Below are positions 1 through 11,385 of a stretch of 64,000 bases of DNA, piece after piece. The DNA is from Ptychodera flava (Eukaryota > Hemichordata > Enteropneusta > Ptychoderidae): positions 30,084,388-30,148,387 of the forward strand of contig NC_091928.1 in the NCBI RefSeq assembly GCF_041260155.1, in the 5' to 3' direction. Below the pieces are notes generated by a model. That model ran no database searches. It saw only the letters and a list, made by a program, of their open reading frames with translations, and had not been told where the DNA came from. Made by a program: the position numbers and the translations under genes. Position 1 is the stretch's first letter, and each line of letters starts with the position of its first letter.

Positions 1-1010
1 TGGGGTCAATGTCATCACTCTGTGCCAGTCTGTGAATGTCAGTCTGTCTGTATTTAGGCCCATGTTTCATACAATTGGTGGTTTGGTTTGATAACTATAT
101 TTGGTATATAGGGATAACCTAGCAATACAATTTTTTGACAAAATGTGACATGACTTCGGTGACCTTTGACCTCAAATATACATATTTGTCCATAACTCAG
201 TAACCACAAGTGCTACACCCTTCATGTATAGTATGATGGGACACCTTATGATGCCACATATTGTACCTCATTAATTATGTGCATATCTAATTTTGAGCAA
301 GCCAACAGAGCCAGAGGTGTGATTTTTGATATATAGGGATAACTATAGGAGAGAATTTTTTTGACAAAATGTAATGTGACTCGGTGACCTTTGACCTCAA
401 ATATACATATTTGTCCATAACTCAGTAACCACAAGTGCTACACCCTTCATATTTGGTATGATTGGATACCTTATGATGCCACATATTGTAGCTCATTAAT
501 TATGCACATATCTCATTCTGAGCAAGCCAATAGAGCTGGATGTCTGATTTTTGGTATATAGGGATAACTATAGGAGAGAAATTTTTTGACCAAATGTCAT
601 GTGACCTTGATGACCTTTTACCTAAAATATATGTTTATGTCAATAAATAAGTAACTACAAGTGCTATGTCCTTTGTATTTAGTAGGATGGGAGACCTTAT
701 GACAACACATGCATGCTTTACCTCATTAATTTGCACACATCTAATTCTGGGCAAGCAAATAGAGCTAGAGGTCTGATTTTTTGGCATATAGGGATTAATT
801 AGCAATATAATTTTTTTTTCAAAATGTCATGTAGACCTCAATGACCTTTGACCTTGATTATACATATATATGCATATCTCAGTAACCACAAGTTCTATAC
901 CCTCCAATTTTGATAGGATATTAGACCTTAAGATGTCACATCTTGTACCTCATTTATTATGCGCATATGTATTTCTTGGCTGGCCAATACTGCTAGAGGT
1001 CTGATCTTTT
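1..1010 (-). repeat. Tandem array, about 226-bp unit, with TGACCTTTGACCT motif
   Basis: Four to five diverged copies, with the TGACCTTTGACCT motif at 160, 385, 611 (changed) and 842. It is the same family as the array at 37240-38712, in opposite orientation. The array runs off the left edge. Confidence 0.85.
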
Positions 1011-2719
1011 TCCCGATTTACAACCATAACTTAAGACATGCCTCATGTGTTTCAAATTGGGAACAACGACATAGACCTATGTGCCCATATACACTCCAGT
1101 GATACTTCTTAATGACCACATTTCCCTGCCCCATCAAGACTAATACTCCTATTACAAGTAGGGACTGTCATTGTCAATGACTTGTTTAGTTAATGGTTGT
1201 ATCACAGTATTCGATATTTCTAATTCTGTATTTTTTCCATTTTATATGCTGAATAAATACATTAAACATATTTCACTGTCTCCAGTACATTACATTTAAG
1301 TATTTTCACTTCATGCACTTATCCCTTTCACACATGTTCAAATATCTGACCAGAGAACAAACACTAAATAGTCCAGGATGGGAGCTACAGTGTCATTGAC
1401 GCTATTTTATTATATCATGCTACCATGCGCCATTCTGATTGGACGAGAGCTCATTCTACCGATGCTAAGATACTGTTTTAGCACTGATAGCGGAGGTAAA
1501 ACGGGCCCCTAAACCAGCATTTTCGAAAATGCCCGGTCGGTGCATTTGAACGTACCTATCTAAACCATAGACCCTCGACAAAAACCGAAATAGTCCACTT
1601 TGTTTCAAAGACCGAAGACCGAATTTTGATACACAGACAAAGTGTTGGTCTATAACTCACCTCTTAGTGTAAATAAGTTGAGATTGATGATCGATGACAG
1701 ACATATCTGAAGCAGCACATTTCGGGTGTGATGCACACAACAAATATTAGGGCGACAGCACACCGTGCACTTTGCTTGATATTGCGGGAGTCGATACGCT
1801 ATATACCGGTATCCTACCGCTCTTTAAAATGAAGATAGTATTCGTTCATACACAAATAAATTGACACTTCCTCACAGTAACAGTATGTCATATATTCTTT
1901 ACCAAAGTTTGGGCTGTAACAGACCGGGATATCCTGACGATGTACACTAAGAAGTCCACATAACAATGGGATGACTCGTGGCGACTGCGACTAAATTTGA
2001 CATCAAATGCAACGAGCAGTGTCAGCGTCTAGCTCTCCCTGCATCGGGCAACACACTCTGCACAACTGTTCATCACAGTTGCAGTCATCGCAAGTCTGGA
2101 TTATTTCAAAACTTCTTGCTTCTGGTACAATTATCGTCCAAATTATCCGTCAAAAATAGGTCCTGTAACTTCACTGAGCCACCTCTGAATGTCGCTACGG
2201 CCGCGGTCGACGTATACCGCTTATACGGTACAGAATGAGACAAATCAATTTTAGTATGCCAAAAAAGCCAGGACTATTGTTCTTATGTAAATTTAAGAAA
2301 AAAAATGTTACTTTTTTTCTTTTGAGTTGAACTCTTGACCCATTTCTGTGTGACTTCAGCAGGTATTTTTTGACAAGTATAGTGTTCGTGTTGCATGCAA
2401 ATAAAATGCAATGTCGATATGAACGTAATGCGTATTTATCGTGTGTCTGTAAGTAACCCCAACTTATGAAAATGCTCGGTCTCGGGCGCAGAATTTCCGA
2501 CGTTCGATCTCTCAGACGTCCGTTTTCTGCATTTGGGGTTAGAATGATGAAAATACCCAAGTAAGACAACAAAGGCAAGCAAGTTGATATAATATACGGT
2601 AATAGCAATAACCCCCTTCGCAGTCGGGTATACACTCGATTTTGGTACAATTCGCTCCATATAGCACTCGCCTATCGGCTCGTGCTATATGTCGCGCATT
2701 TGTACCAAAATCTCGTCTA
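1011..2719. repeat. Left part of a palindromic element, plus unassigned DNA
   Basis: 1011-1400 holds nothing I can name. From about 1400 (TTATATCATGCTACC, CTGATTGGACGAG) the text resembles the left end of the palindromic family seen at 40140 and 50221. The inner inverted repeat lies at 2632-2719 (CTCGATTTTGGTACAA against TTGTACCAAAATCTCG). The small open frames here are not convincing. Confidence 0.45.
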
Positions 2720-4978
2720 CAGGGCTCGAAAATTCTCGCCGCCCGACGCCCGTGACAAGTGAATTTTGAGTCCGGGCAAGTGAAAACAACATTCTCCCAG
2801 CCCGACGGACAAGTGAATTTCAATGAGGCCACTGTACGTACGCGCTGCCACTCTCTCTAGTTCTTTGAGTGTACCGCTTTCGATATGGCCGGCCGATAAA
2901 ATAGCTCTGTTCTGCTTGGTTACAAAATGGCAAAATATTGACGTCTTTGCACGCTCTTATGTTTTTTTCTTCTCATGAAATCATGTCACGATGCCTCCTC
3001 AACAGAAAACTACAGCTTACAATAAAATGTTGTAAGGTGTTGAAACAATTTACCCTCCTTCCTACAAAGTTGCAATGTATTGAACAATTTACTCTCCTTT
3101 CTACAAAGTTACAAATTACTTGGTACGTGAAGCAAACATTGTTGCTGTTCAATACTGCAATCAGGTCCCTCTCAGTCCCTCATGGACGGACCGTGCTACA
3201 ATACATCATGGACGTATAACGACCATGAATATACTGAGGCTTGGCTTTGCCTGTGTGAGTCCCGCGTACCGACGTCCTTTTTAGTCCAAGTTTTAACTAC
3301 TTTGCTTGAATCAAAATTTGACCTGCAATTACTCAGTTTGATAGTAAAAACCATTATTTTAAAGGAAACTTTCACAAACAGAGTCAGAATACAAGGGAAA
3401 AGGAGAAAAACTTGAGGTTTTCTAAAAGGTCAAATCTGGGTCATCTTATGTGATGTCATGATAAAGACCCTTTAAGTACACAATTATGGTTCAAAAGAAA
3501 CCACCTAGGGAGGTCTAATAGGTACAATCTTATGATAAAAGGTAATTTCTTGCTTTCCAATTTAATGGCATTAGTTTGACTGTCAGTTTTAAATTAAATT
3601 TTATTAACAGTTATGGCAAAGGGAAATTGTCAACAGTAGTTGCAGTAAGCATATCCATTTCAAATCATCACATTAATATTTCTGCAGATTCCTCCAGTTT
3701 AATGATGTAACAGTGAACATCACCAGACATTTCTTGATGATATCAAAATATCAAATGAAAATGTTCCTGGGCTACAATGTTATCATTATCATTAAAACTA
3801 TTACTACTCTTTAAAACATTGGGAAATGAATTGAACAATATCATTGTGTCTTGTTTAAAGGAATTTGACCTGACCCTTTTTGTCTCAAGAAAAATACTTA
3901 TGCTGAAGATGCTATTGAGCCTGCTTGATCACAACTATGACATAACACCGCAATACTTGTATCTACACTGTCACTATGCTACCAAATGCTTTCTTCTGCA
4001 TAGAAAATTTGTATTTGTGTGGCTAACAAAACCACATAAGGAGCTTGTAGTGTATATGTATGATAAGTTGTCATACTGTGAACACTGACTCAATGCTGCA
4101 GAAGTATTCTGTATCTGTGGTAATATACACTTCACATTGCTACCTGATTTTTAGAATTGCCACCTAATTATTTCTTGTGGCAAAAGTTTACCACTAGAAA
4201 TGAATAAGTATTTCAATCCCTTCAATGTCATAAAAACACAGATAATTAATGTAATAAAAACTAAACAAATATTTCTTTAATGTAAAAACTATCATGAACA
4301 ACATATAAAACATCTTGATTTGTAAAATTAGGAACTCCTGAATGCCGAGAAAGCTGTTTCTACACTTGAGATCATAAATTGTTTAAAAGTTGCACAAAGT
4401 GGCTACAAGAGTTTTGATTTGGTTAATGAGTTGGCTAATCATTTTGGTGACTAGGGGAACCCTGCAGTTTATGCACATACCACGTGGTAGCAGTAAACTA
4501 AATGATACTAAAAGTTTCACATGGGCACAATTTGACAGAACACCGGTGGCCTATTATATACTTACCCTTGGTGCACCTACCTGACTTGCCTATTTAACAC
4601 AAGGTACCAGGTCATGATGACACACAATGACAATGTACCGGTGTTGTTTTATTGAAATACATTACATGTCCCCCCAAAATTTAATTTGTCCCCATTAAGA
4701 CCTACTATGGGTCACTGTGTCCCAATGCTAGCAGAAGCTTGCTGAAACACTGTGCATGTATACGTTACATAAGATATTATTTTTGATACACAGAATAAGG
4801 ACACAAATCAGTAAGTTACAGCTACTGTTTCTTTACAATTATGACATTAATAAAACCATACACATTTACTCCTTAAATCATCTGAAATTCAGGGCAAGTG
4901 AATTTTTCTCCGGACAAGTGAAATTGAAAATTCACTTGCCCTATGGCAAGTGAATTTTAAAAAAATTTTCGAGCCCTG
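2720..4978. mobile_element. hAT-like DNA transposon, TIR CAGGGCTCGAAAATT
   Basis: The ends are CAGGGCTCGAAAATT and its inverted match AATTTTCGAGCCCTG. The flanks GTCTA and GTGTA fit a 5-bp target duplication with one change, the length typical of the hAT5 group. GGGCAAGTGAA subterminal repeats lie near both ends. The 2.26-kb interior has only short open frames and no recognisable transposase, so it is non-autonomous. It interrupts a palindromic element (text resumes at 4979 with GTGTATACC). Confidence 0.7.
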
Positions 4979-5137
4979 GTGTATACCCTCCTGCGGCGGG
5001 GAATATTGCTTAATTAGATCAGACTCTGAATAACTTTAATTGTGGCAGTGAAGTGGCAGTGAAGTGGTAGTGCCTGATAAGTATTACTTGTGGAGCCGAG
5101 GGTGTGACTGGCATATAATCTAAATCCAAGACATTTT

Positions 5138-5760
5138 TAGCTCACACGTTCACAACCGTGAGCTAATGTCACAGCAATGTCAGTCTATCTATGTGTGTGT
5201 GTCTATCTGACTGTCCGTCTTTCTGTCTGTTGGTACGATATCTCAAGAATGGCTCATCAGATCAGAATCAAATCTGGTACATAGATTCTGTTTGGAAATG
5301 GTAAGATCTGATTAGTTTTGCAGTGGATGTAGCTTGCATATTTCATGCTCATTAGCATAATTAATGATTCCAGAAAAAACAGACACACATTGAGAATGGC
5401 TGCACAGAGTGGATGAGATTTGCTGTGTTGATCACACAAAGATTTAGCTGCCATGAAAGACATAAAGGGCTGACATGAAAGTTAATTGCTAATTTGCATA
5501 TGAATTGATGGATTTTCCTAACTAGGGATCTATATCTGGATTGACTAATCAAAAGTAAACGAAACTTGCCATGTATATTGAAGATACCATGATTTAACAT
5601 TATTGAAAGTCATTAAGTACTTTTACTTTAGCCAATTCCTAATTTGCATATCGAATGAACTCATAGTACAGATGAAGAACTAATAATGCTGTCCTGTAGT
5701 ATTAGTATTTAGGGCTTGGTTTGAATACAGGTATGTCAGATACCTTTTTGTTGGACTCAC
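5138..5760 (-). repeat. CTCACGTG-type interspersed repeat, reverse copy
   Basis: Begins TAGCTCACACGTTCACAACC, followed by a CTGTCTGT-rich stretch and units with CATTAGCATAATTAATG. This is the inverse of the ends seen at 24223 and 35307. The right limit is uncertain. Confidence 0.6.
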
Positions 5761-5924
5761 ATACCAAGCCATGAAATATCTATGCAAGTACAGGAAATCC
5801 CATGCATAAGATATAAGTACGGTATCTTAGGGTCTGAAAAAATATTTGTTTTGATCTGATCAAAATATTGCTTCCAAAGCCAAAAATGGTGCACATATTT
5901 GTAACTGTAACACTGTATGATATA

Positions 5925-6033
5925 TACCGGTACTGACCAGCTGAACTAGGAGTTGCTCTACCACCAACCATCTCCTTCACAGACTTTGAATCCCTGGTCT
6001 TATCACCACTATCACTATAAGATCCACATATCT
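5925..6033 (-). pseudogene. Decayed extra Gly/Ser repeat unit of the same gene
   Basis: The minus strand reads GSYSDSGDKTRDSKSVKEMV, then GGRATPSSAGQ, clearly the same unit as exon H. A DNA transposon (6034-6813) separates it from exon H, and no acceptor in a matching phase is visible. It is probably an exon or exon part lost from the reading chain. Confidence 0.4.
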
Positions 6034-6813
6034 CAGGGCTCGAAATTAACTTTTTTCCCTGGTAGTCCACTTGGGCTACCATTTTCTGAAGTTGGTAGCC
6101 CAGTGACAATGGCTGGTAGCCCATGCATATTTTAGTTCAGGGATATTCTTTTTCGTTAACCCGGACAAGAAAAAGCTATTTTTCAAGATTCTGCCCATAA
6201 AGTGAATTTTCTAGTCATTTGATGTGAATATTGCACACCTTTAATACCCAAGGAAACAGGTATAATGGACGTTAGTGATACTCAAAAGTTTGGTGACCTA
6301 TTGACAACCGGTTTCACTGTCAGAGTTGTATGCAAATTTTAATAGTCGTCATGACAACGATATGACCTTCTCAGCACTGAGACATACTGTAGCAGGGCTA
6401 AAAATAGACCATAGGCTTTCTGTAAGGAGGAGGCATATAATTTTTGTGTCTTTGTGATTCCTGTATTATGATTAAAATGCAACAAAAGTGAATTTTCATT
6501 GGCTATCATTTCCTATGCCTGCCATTCAAGTACGGCAGTTCAGAAATAGAAACTTTGTTGCAAAGTTCCGCGGCAAGGTCGCCGTCATAATTTGCGTAAC
6601 AAAGTCATAGTCAGGCCTTTCTGTGTCCAGCTTAGTTTGACTGCATTTAGCTGGTCCCAAAGTGACAGACCGGATATAGCATGCCAAGTACTGACTGAAT
6701 TTTAGGTCCCAGGCTTTGGTAGTCCTTGTGCGCTACCATTTCATGGAGTTTGGTAGCCCCTGAGAAAGGTTAGTAGTCTGTGGACGCGGGACTACCGCTA
6801 ATTTCGAGCCCTG
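6034..6813. mobile_element. hAT-like MITE, TIR CAGGGCTCGAAATTA
   Basis: A 780-bp element with inverted ends CAGGGCTCGAAATTA and TAATTTCGAGCCCTG, flanked by an exact 5-bp duplication TATCT (6029-6033 and 6814-6818). Subterminal GGTAGTCC/GGTAGCCC repeats are present. No coding capacity. It shares its end sequence with the element at 2720-4978 and sits between decayed repeat units of the multidomain gene. Confidence 0.85.
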
Positions 6814-6896
6814 TATCTGTAGTGCCCCTGTACTAGAAAATACTCTACCACCAAACATCTCACCATGGACTCTGAATCACTTCACTTATCACTTAC

Positions 6897-7121
6897 CATC
6901 GCTATATGAACCACTCTGTTCCTTTTTACCACCAGGTGTTGCCATACCACCAGCCATTGCAGAGGACACTGCACCACTAGACAACTCTTTACTACCAGCA
7001 GTAGCTGAACCACTCCATTCCTTTTTACCATCAGATGTCAATTTACTACCATCAGTTTTGCCCTTACGACCAACAAGTCCTTTTAAGAACTTGCCAAAAA
7101 TACCACTGGAATCTTTCTTCT
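6897..7121 (-). CDS. Exon H: Gly/Ser-rich repeat segment
   Basis: Acceptor TTCATCCACAG, donor GTAAGT, phase 1 to 1. It reads EKKDSSGIFGKFLKGLVGRK, followed by Gly/Ser/Lys repeats (SSAMAGGMATPGGKKEQSGS, YSDG). The repeat unit (about 100 nt) continues past the donor into 6830-6896 and again at 5940-6033, with SYSDSGDKTRDSKSV and MVGGRATPSSAGQ. The present donor therefore sits inside a repeat unit whose continuation has decayed. The rest of the gene's 3' end was not found. Confidence 0.55.
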
Positions 7122-10100
7122 CTGTGGATGAACAAAAACTGCAAGTGGTGAGTAAATGTTTTGGTTTGAACACATACAGAACTGATGCTGTATTGGTTCT
7201 GTGACTACTAGAATCCCCCAATGGGCTGAGATAAGTGTCTAACACAAGTTTAAAAATATACGGTATCTGTCTGGCTCATATGAGATATTAATTCCTAAAA
7301 GAATATTAAGACATTCTATCTCAGCTCATTGGTGTGTAGGAATATTTTTATGATCCTCTAATACTTGCAAAATTTTGTGAAAAATTTCTTTTTTTTATTC
7401 CCTGAAGAAAAATATAGTTTGAATCCATCCACATCAAATGCTAAGTGAAAAGTATCTTTGTAAGTTTGGTTCTCACAGCCATACTTTCAGTAAAATTATG
7501 TAAAATACCGTCAAGGACAGTGTGCTCATTTCGGTTTGAATTGGTCCATCAAGAAATATCTAAACCAGAAAAACAAGAATGACAAATTTTGTAAATAAGG
7601 TCTGAAACTTTTAGGTACTGGAGGTCAACTTTAGGAGCAGGCTTATCAGAGGAATGTTTCAACACAGTCCTCATGGTTTCAGCAGGCCTGCCAATATCAG
7701 TTCAAGAACAATGACAAGAAATTACTCAAAGTTGATGGAATAGGCTGTTTCAGTCACTGACACCACTCCTACACATAATAAGTACACTGCATACAGATAG
7801 GTTAGAAAGGTAGTAGGAGCTCTGACTCAGATGTGTAGGCTGTTTCAGTTAACACCACCACTCCCTCACATTTGCAGGATTTTCACTTTTTCTTACCTCA
7901 TTTGCATATCTTTGACAAATACATGTTCATTTGAACAATGTCACATCTCAACCCCTGGGTCTATCTGTACACCAAATACTAAGATGGTAGGTGCAGTGGT
8001 TTGGGAGCTTTTGCATTGGACAGACATACATCCGCACATACATACATACAGACAGACATACAGACGCCACCAACTCACATATATATAAGCTCTTCTTGGT
8101 ATTTATAAATATACTAAATATGAGCTAAAAATGAATATTGAAATTAAGCACCCTAACATAGTCTGTTCGACGGCACATCTTTACACATTTCATTTGCAAG
8201 AAAATTCACAAAACCAGCTCACTTTGAAGTGAATCCTCAGTTTGTAGCATCCTATTCATCAATTAATATGCATGCCACCAGCATGAAGACATGTAATGAC
8301 CAACAGGCTCTCATTTCATGAATGTACACCTGGTATGTTCAATTCATGCTATATGAGGGAGTTTTAGAACACATTGATCCACAATTTTGTTGTCTTTTAT
8401 GTTTTCCTTGCAAAAGCCTCATCCCTTCCACTCCCATGATGTGGTTGAATGATCTATTTTCCATTCACATTTCAACTTTGATCTATTATTATGATAAATT
8501 CTTTTGGAAAACCAGAAATGTTTCCTTCCATGTGCCATAAACAGGACTAACGGATATCTGTCTATAAATAGAAGTGTTTGCCTCATGCTTTGCTGAATCA
8601 TGGTTAAAACTGAACGTATACAAAACTGTTAATTAAAGTTGACAACACTGTTTTCTCTATGAATTATGTTAACCTTATTAATATGCCAAACCATACGCTA
8701 AACTTTTATTACCTGTCTGATGCTCTGTTGCTGTAGTGATCATTCCATGTTCCTTCATGCCAATCATTATAGGTTGTGTTGGTGTGGCTGTCCTCTAATA
8801 TCTCACTTCCATCTTGCCAGTCACCTCAGGCTGAGTTGATGTGGCTGTCTCCATCTCACTTCCATCCCTGACAGTCATCTCAGGTTGTGTTGATGTGGCT
8901 GTCTCCATCTCACTTCCCTCCCTGCCAGTCATCTCAGGTTGTGTTGATGTGGCTGTCTCCATCTCACTTCCCTCCCTACTGGCCATCTTAGATTGTGGTG
9001 CAACTCTTTCTCAATCTCAGTGATTTTAAGTTTGATGTTCTCATCATCTGCTGAAGTACCAGTCACTTCTAAATAACCAATAGTAGAGATATTGTTAATG
9101 TAAACTTTTGAATGAGACAATGCTCATTGACATAAAAACAAGGTTCTGACATATAGACTTTTTGAGTCTAAATACCACCAGTTTTCAATTTTGATACCAA
9201 ATGAAAATACAATGGCCTTTGGGACAACCATTGCACCCTCTGTGAGTTGGAAACCAGTCAGAGAGATATTACATCTCCAATTTCAAAAAGATTGAAACAA
9301 AATCTCTTCATGGTGATTGAGCTGGCAATTATTTTTATTATGAAGTTTATTTGCTTGTTGATGGTCTGTTTAGGTAGTTTTGGTCTAATTTTAACCTCAA
9401 TGTGAAACCTTTAAGTGTCCAGCATCAAGGAAAATTAATGTTTTTGACAGAAAATATTATGAAATGTGTAATAAATCAGTCACACCATGAAGTTCAGAAG
9501 TTTGAAAGGGCTAGCATTTTGTGAACTGAAAATTTATTTGGAACTGACCACCAACTCCTGAAAATCCATCTATTCCTTTTACATGTTAAAATTTGCCAAA
9601 ACATGATTACAAGAAAACATGTTTGCTTGAAATTAAAGGATATGTAATCAGCGTCTGCTCACTGACTAGTACCACCATTCAAATGAGAGATTGGTTCATC
9701 AAAAAGCCTACTTACAATTTACTCTCAACTTTATTACAAATCACTACAGTGGTTGTTATTACAAATTACTCCAAATTTATTTCAAATTGCGCTAGTTCAA
9801 TTATTACAAATTACTCCAAAGTTTATTAGAATTTACTGCAGTATATTACAAATTACCACAAAATTTTATTACAATTTACTGCAGCAGCAGTATACAAATT
9901 GCGAAAGTATTACAAATTACTGCTCTACAGCCTTGATAGCAGGTAATATTTTCACTTCCATTACTTGCCAATATGTACCATAAATGCCACCAATGGGTTG
10001 AGTTATTCAGCACTTTGGTTAAAATAGGGGTATTAATTCCACTGTAAATCAGGATCTAACATGGGGTTGAGTGGAAATTCAGAAAATACAAAACCAAATT

Positions 10101-11354
10101 TCAACTGTCTGCTCCTGTCTTACAAGCGACATGACTCCATGGCTCTCACAACTGCACTCATGACAAAAAGCATACGAATGACAATCAGGGTGCACGTCAA
10201 GCCTATTTTACACTCCCCTGAGGAATATAGCGTCAATGACACTTGGCTCACATTTCGTTCCATGTGGCAGGCAGTGTGTGATACTTCAATAACTTCATCC
10301 CTGGAACATGCATCCCATCTTTCAAAGCAATCAGACCAGCGAGTTCAGAGAAAAAACTTTTTTACCCAAAAATACAAATATGAAAATTTCAGCACAATTT
10401 GAAGACACTCAACTAAGGTTGCCTCTATGTACATGCATACAAAGTTTCAAAGCAATCAGAATAGTAGTTTAGAGAAAATGATTTTTTCACCAAAAATATG
10501 AGGCAACTTGCCCCCAAAATATATGAAAATTTCTCCACAATTTTTTTAATCTGACAGAAGACAACCTTAATATCAAGAGTATCAAGTTTCAAAGCAATCC
10601 AATTAGAACTTTTGTGGAAAATGATGTTTTGACCAAATATTGCAAAAATTGACTCAAAAATACAAATATGAAAATTTTACAATTTGAACAAATCTGACAG
10701 AGGCCAACCCTAGGATCATGTACTAAATTTCAAGGTAATGGGACGACCAAAAATTGGAAAAATTGCCCAAAAAATATAACTATCAAAATTTCACCTCCAT
10801 TTGACCAAATCCAACTAAAAGTCACTCACCATAAAGAAGCTGCATACCAAGTTTCAACCAAATCTGGCTCGTGGTTACAGAATTTGAGTAATTTGCTTCA
10901 TGTTCCCTTTTTTACCTCATTTGCATATTTTTGACACTGACATGTTCATTTGAACAAATTCACATCACCATCCTTGGGTGCACCTGTACGCCAAATACTA
11001 AGATGCTGCAGTTTGGAAAATTTTGATGTGGATGGATATAAATTCACCCATACTAACATACATTATACACACAGACATACAGATTTCACCAACCTACCAT
11101 ATAAGCTCTCTTGGTATATATACTTATACCAAATGTGAGCCAGATTATACTCTTTGATTCAAGAAAAATTTAAACATTGAACATGTAGATAAAAGTACTT
11201 AATTTACTTCTTAAAGGAAATTTTAAGAAACTCCTAATTCATTTTAACCTTGAGAGGGGACACTGATTGCATTACTAATATATAACTTTTAAGAAAATGA
11301 TATAATCTCATAATTGCCCATTCCGGTTGGATGTATGATTCGAGTCCTTATATA

Positions 11355-11385
<31 letters not shown>

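Noticed and set aside
8841-9023. Plus-strand open frame with VSISLPSL repeats
   Set aside because: The antisense of the 51-bp minisatellite. Any frame stays open because the unit is a multiple of three.
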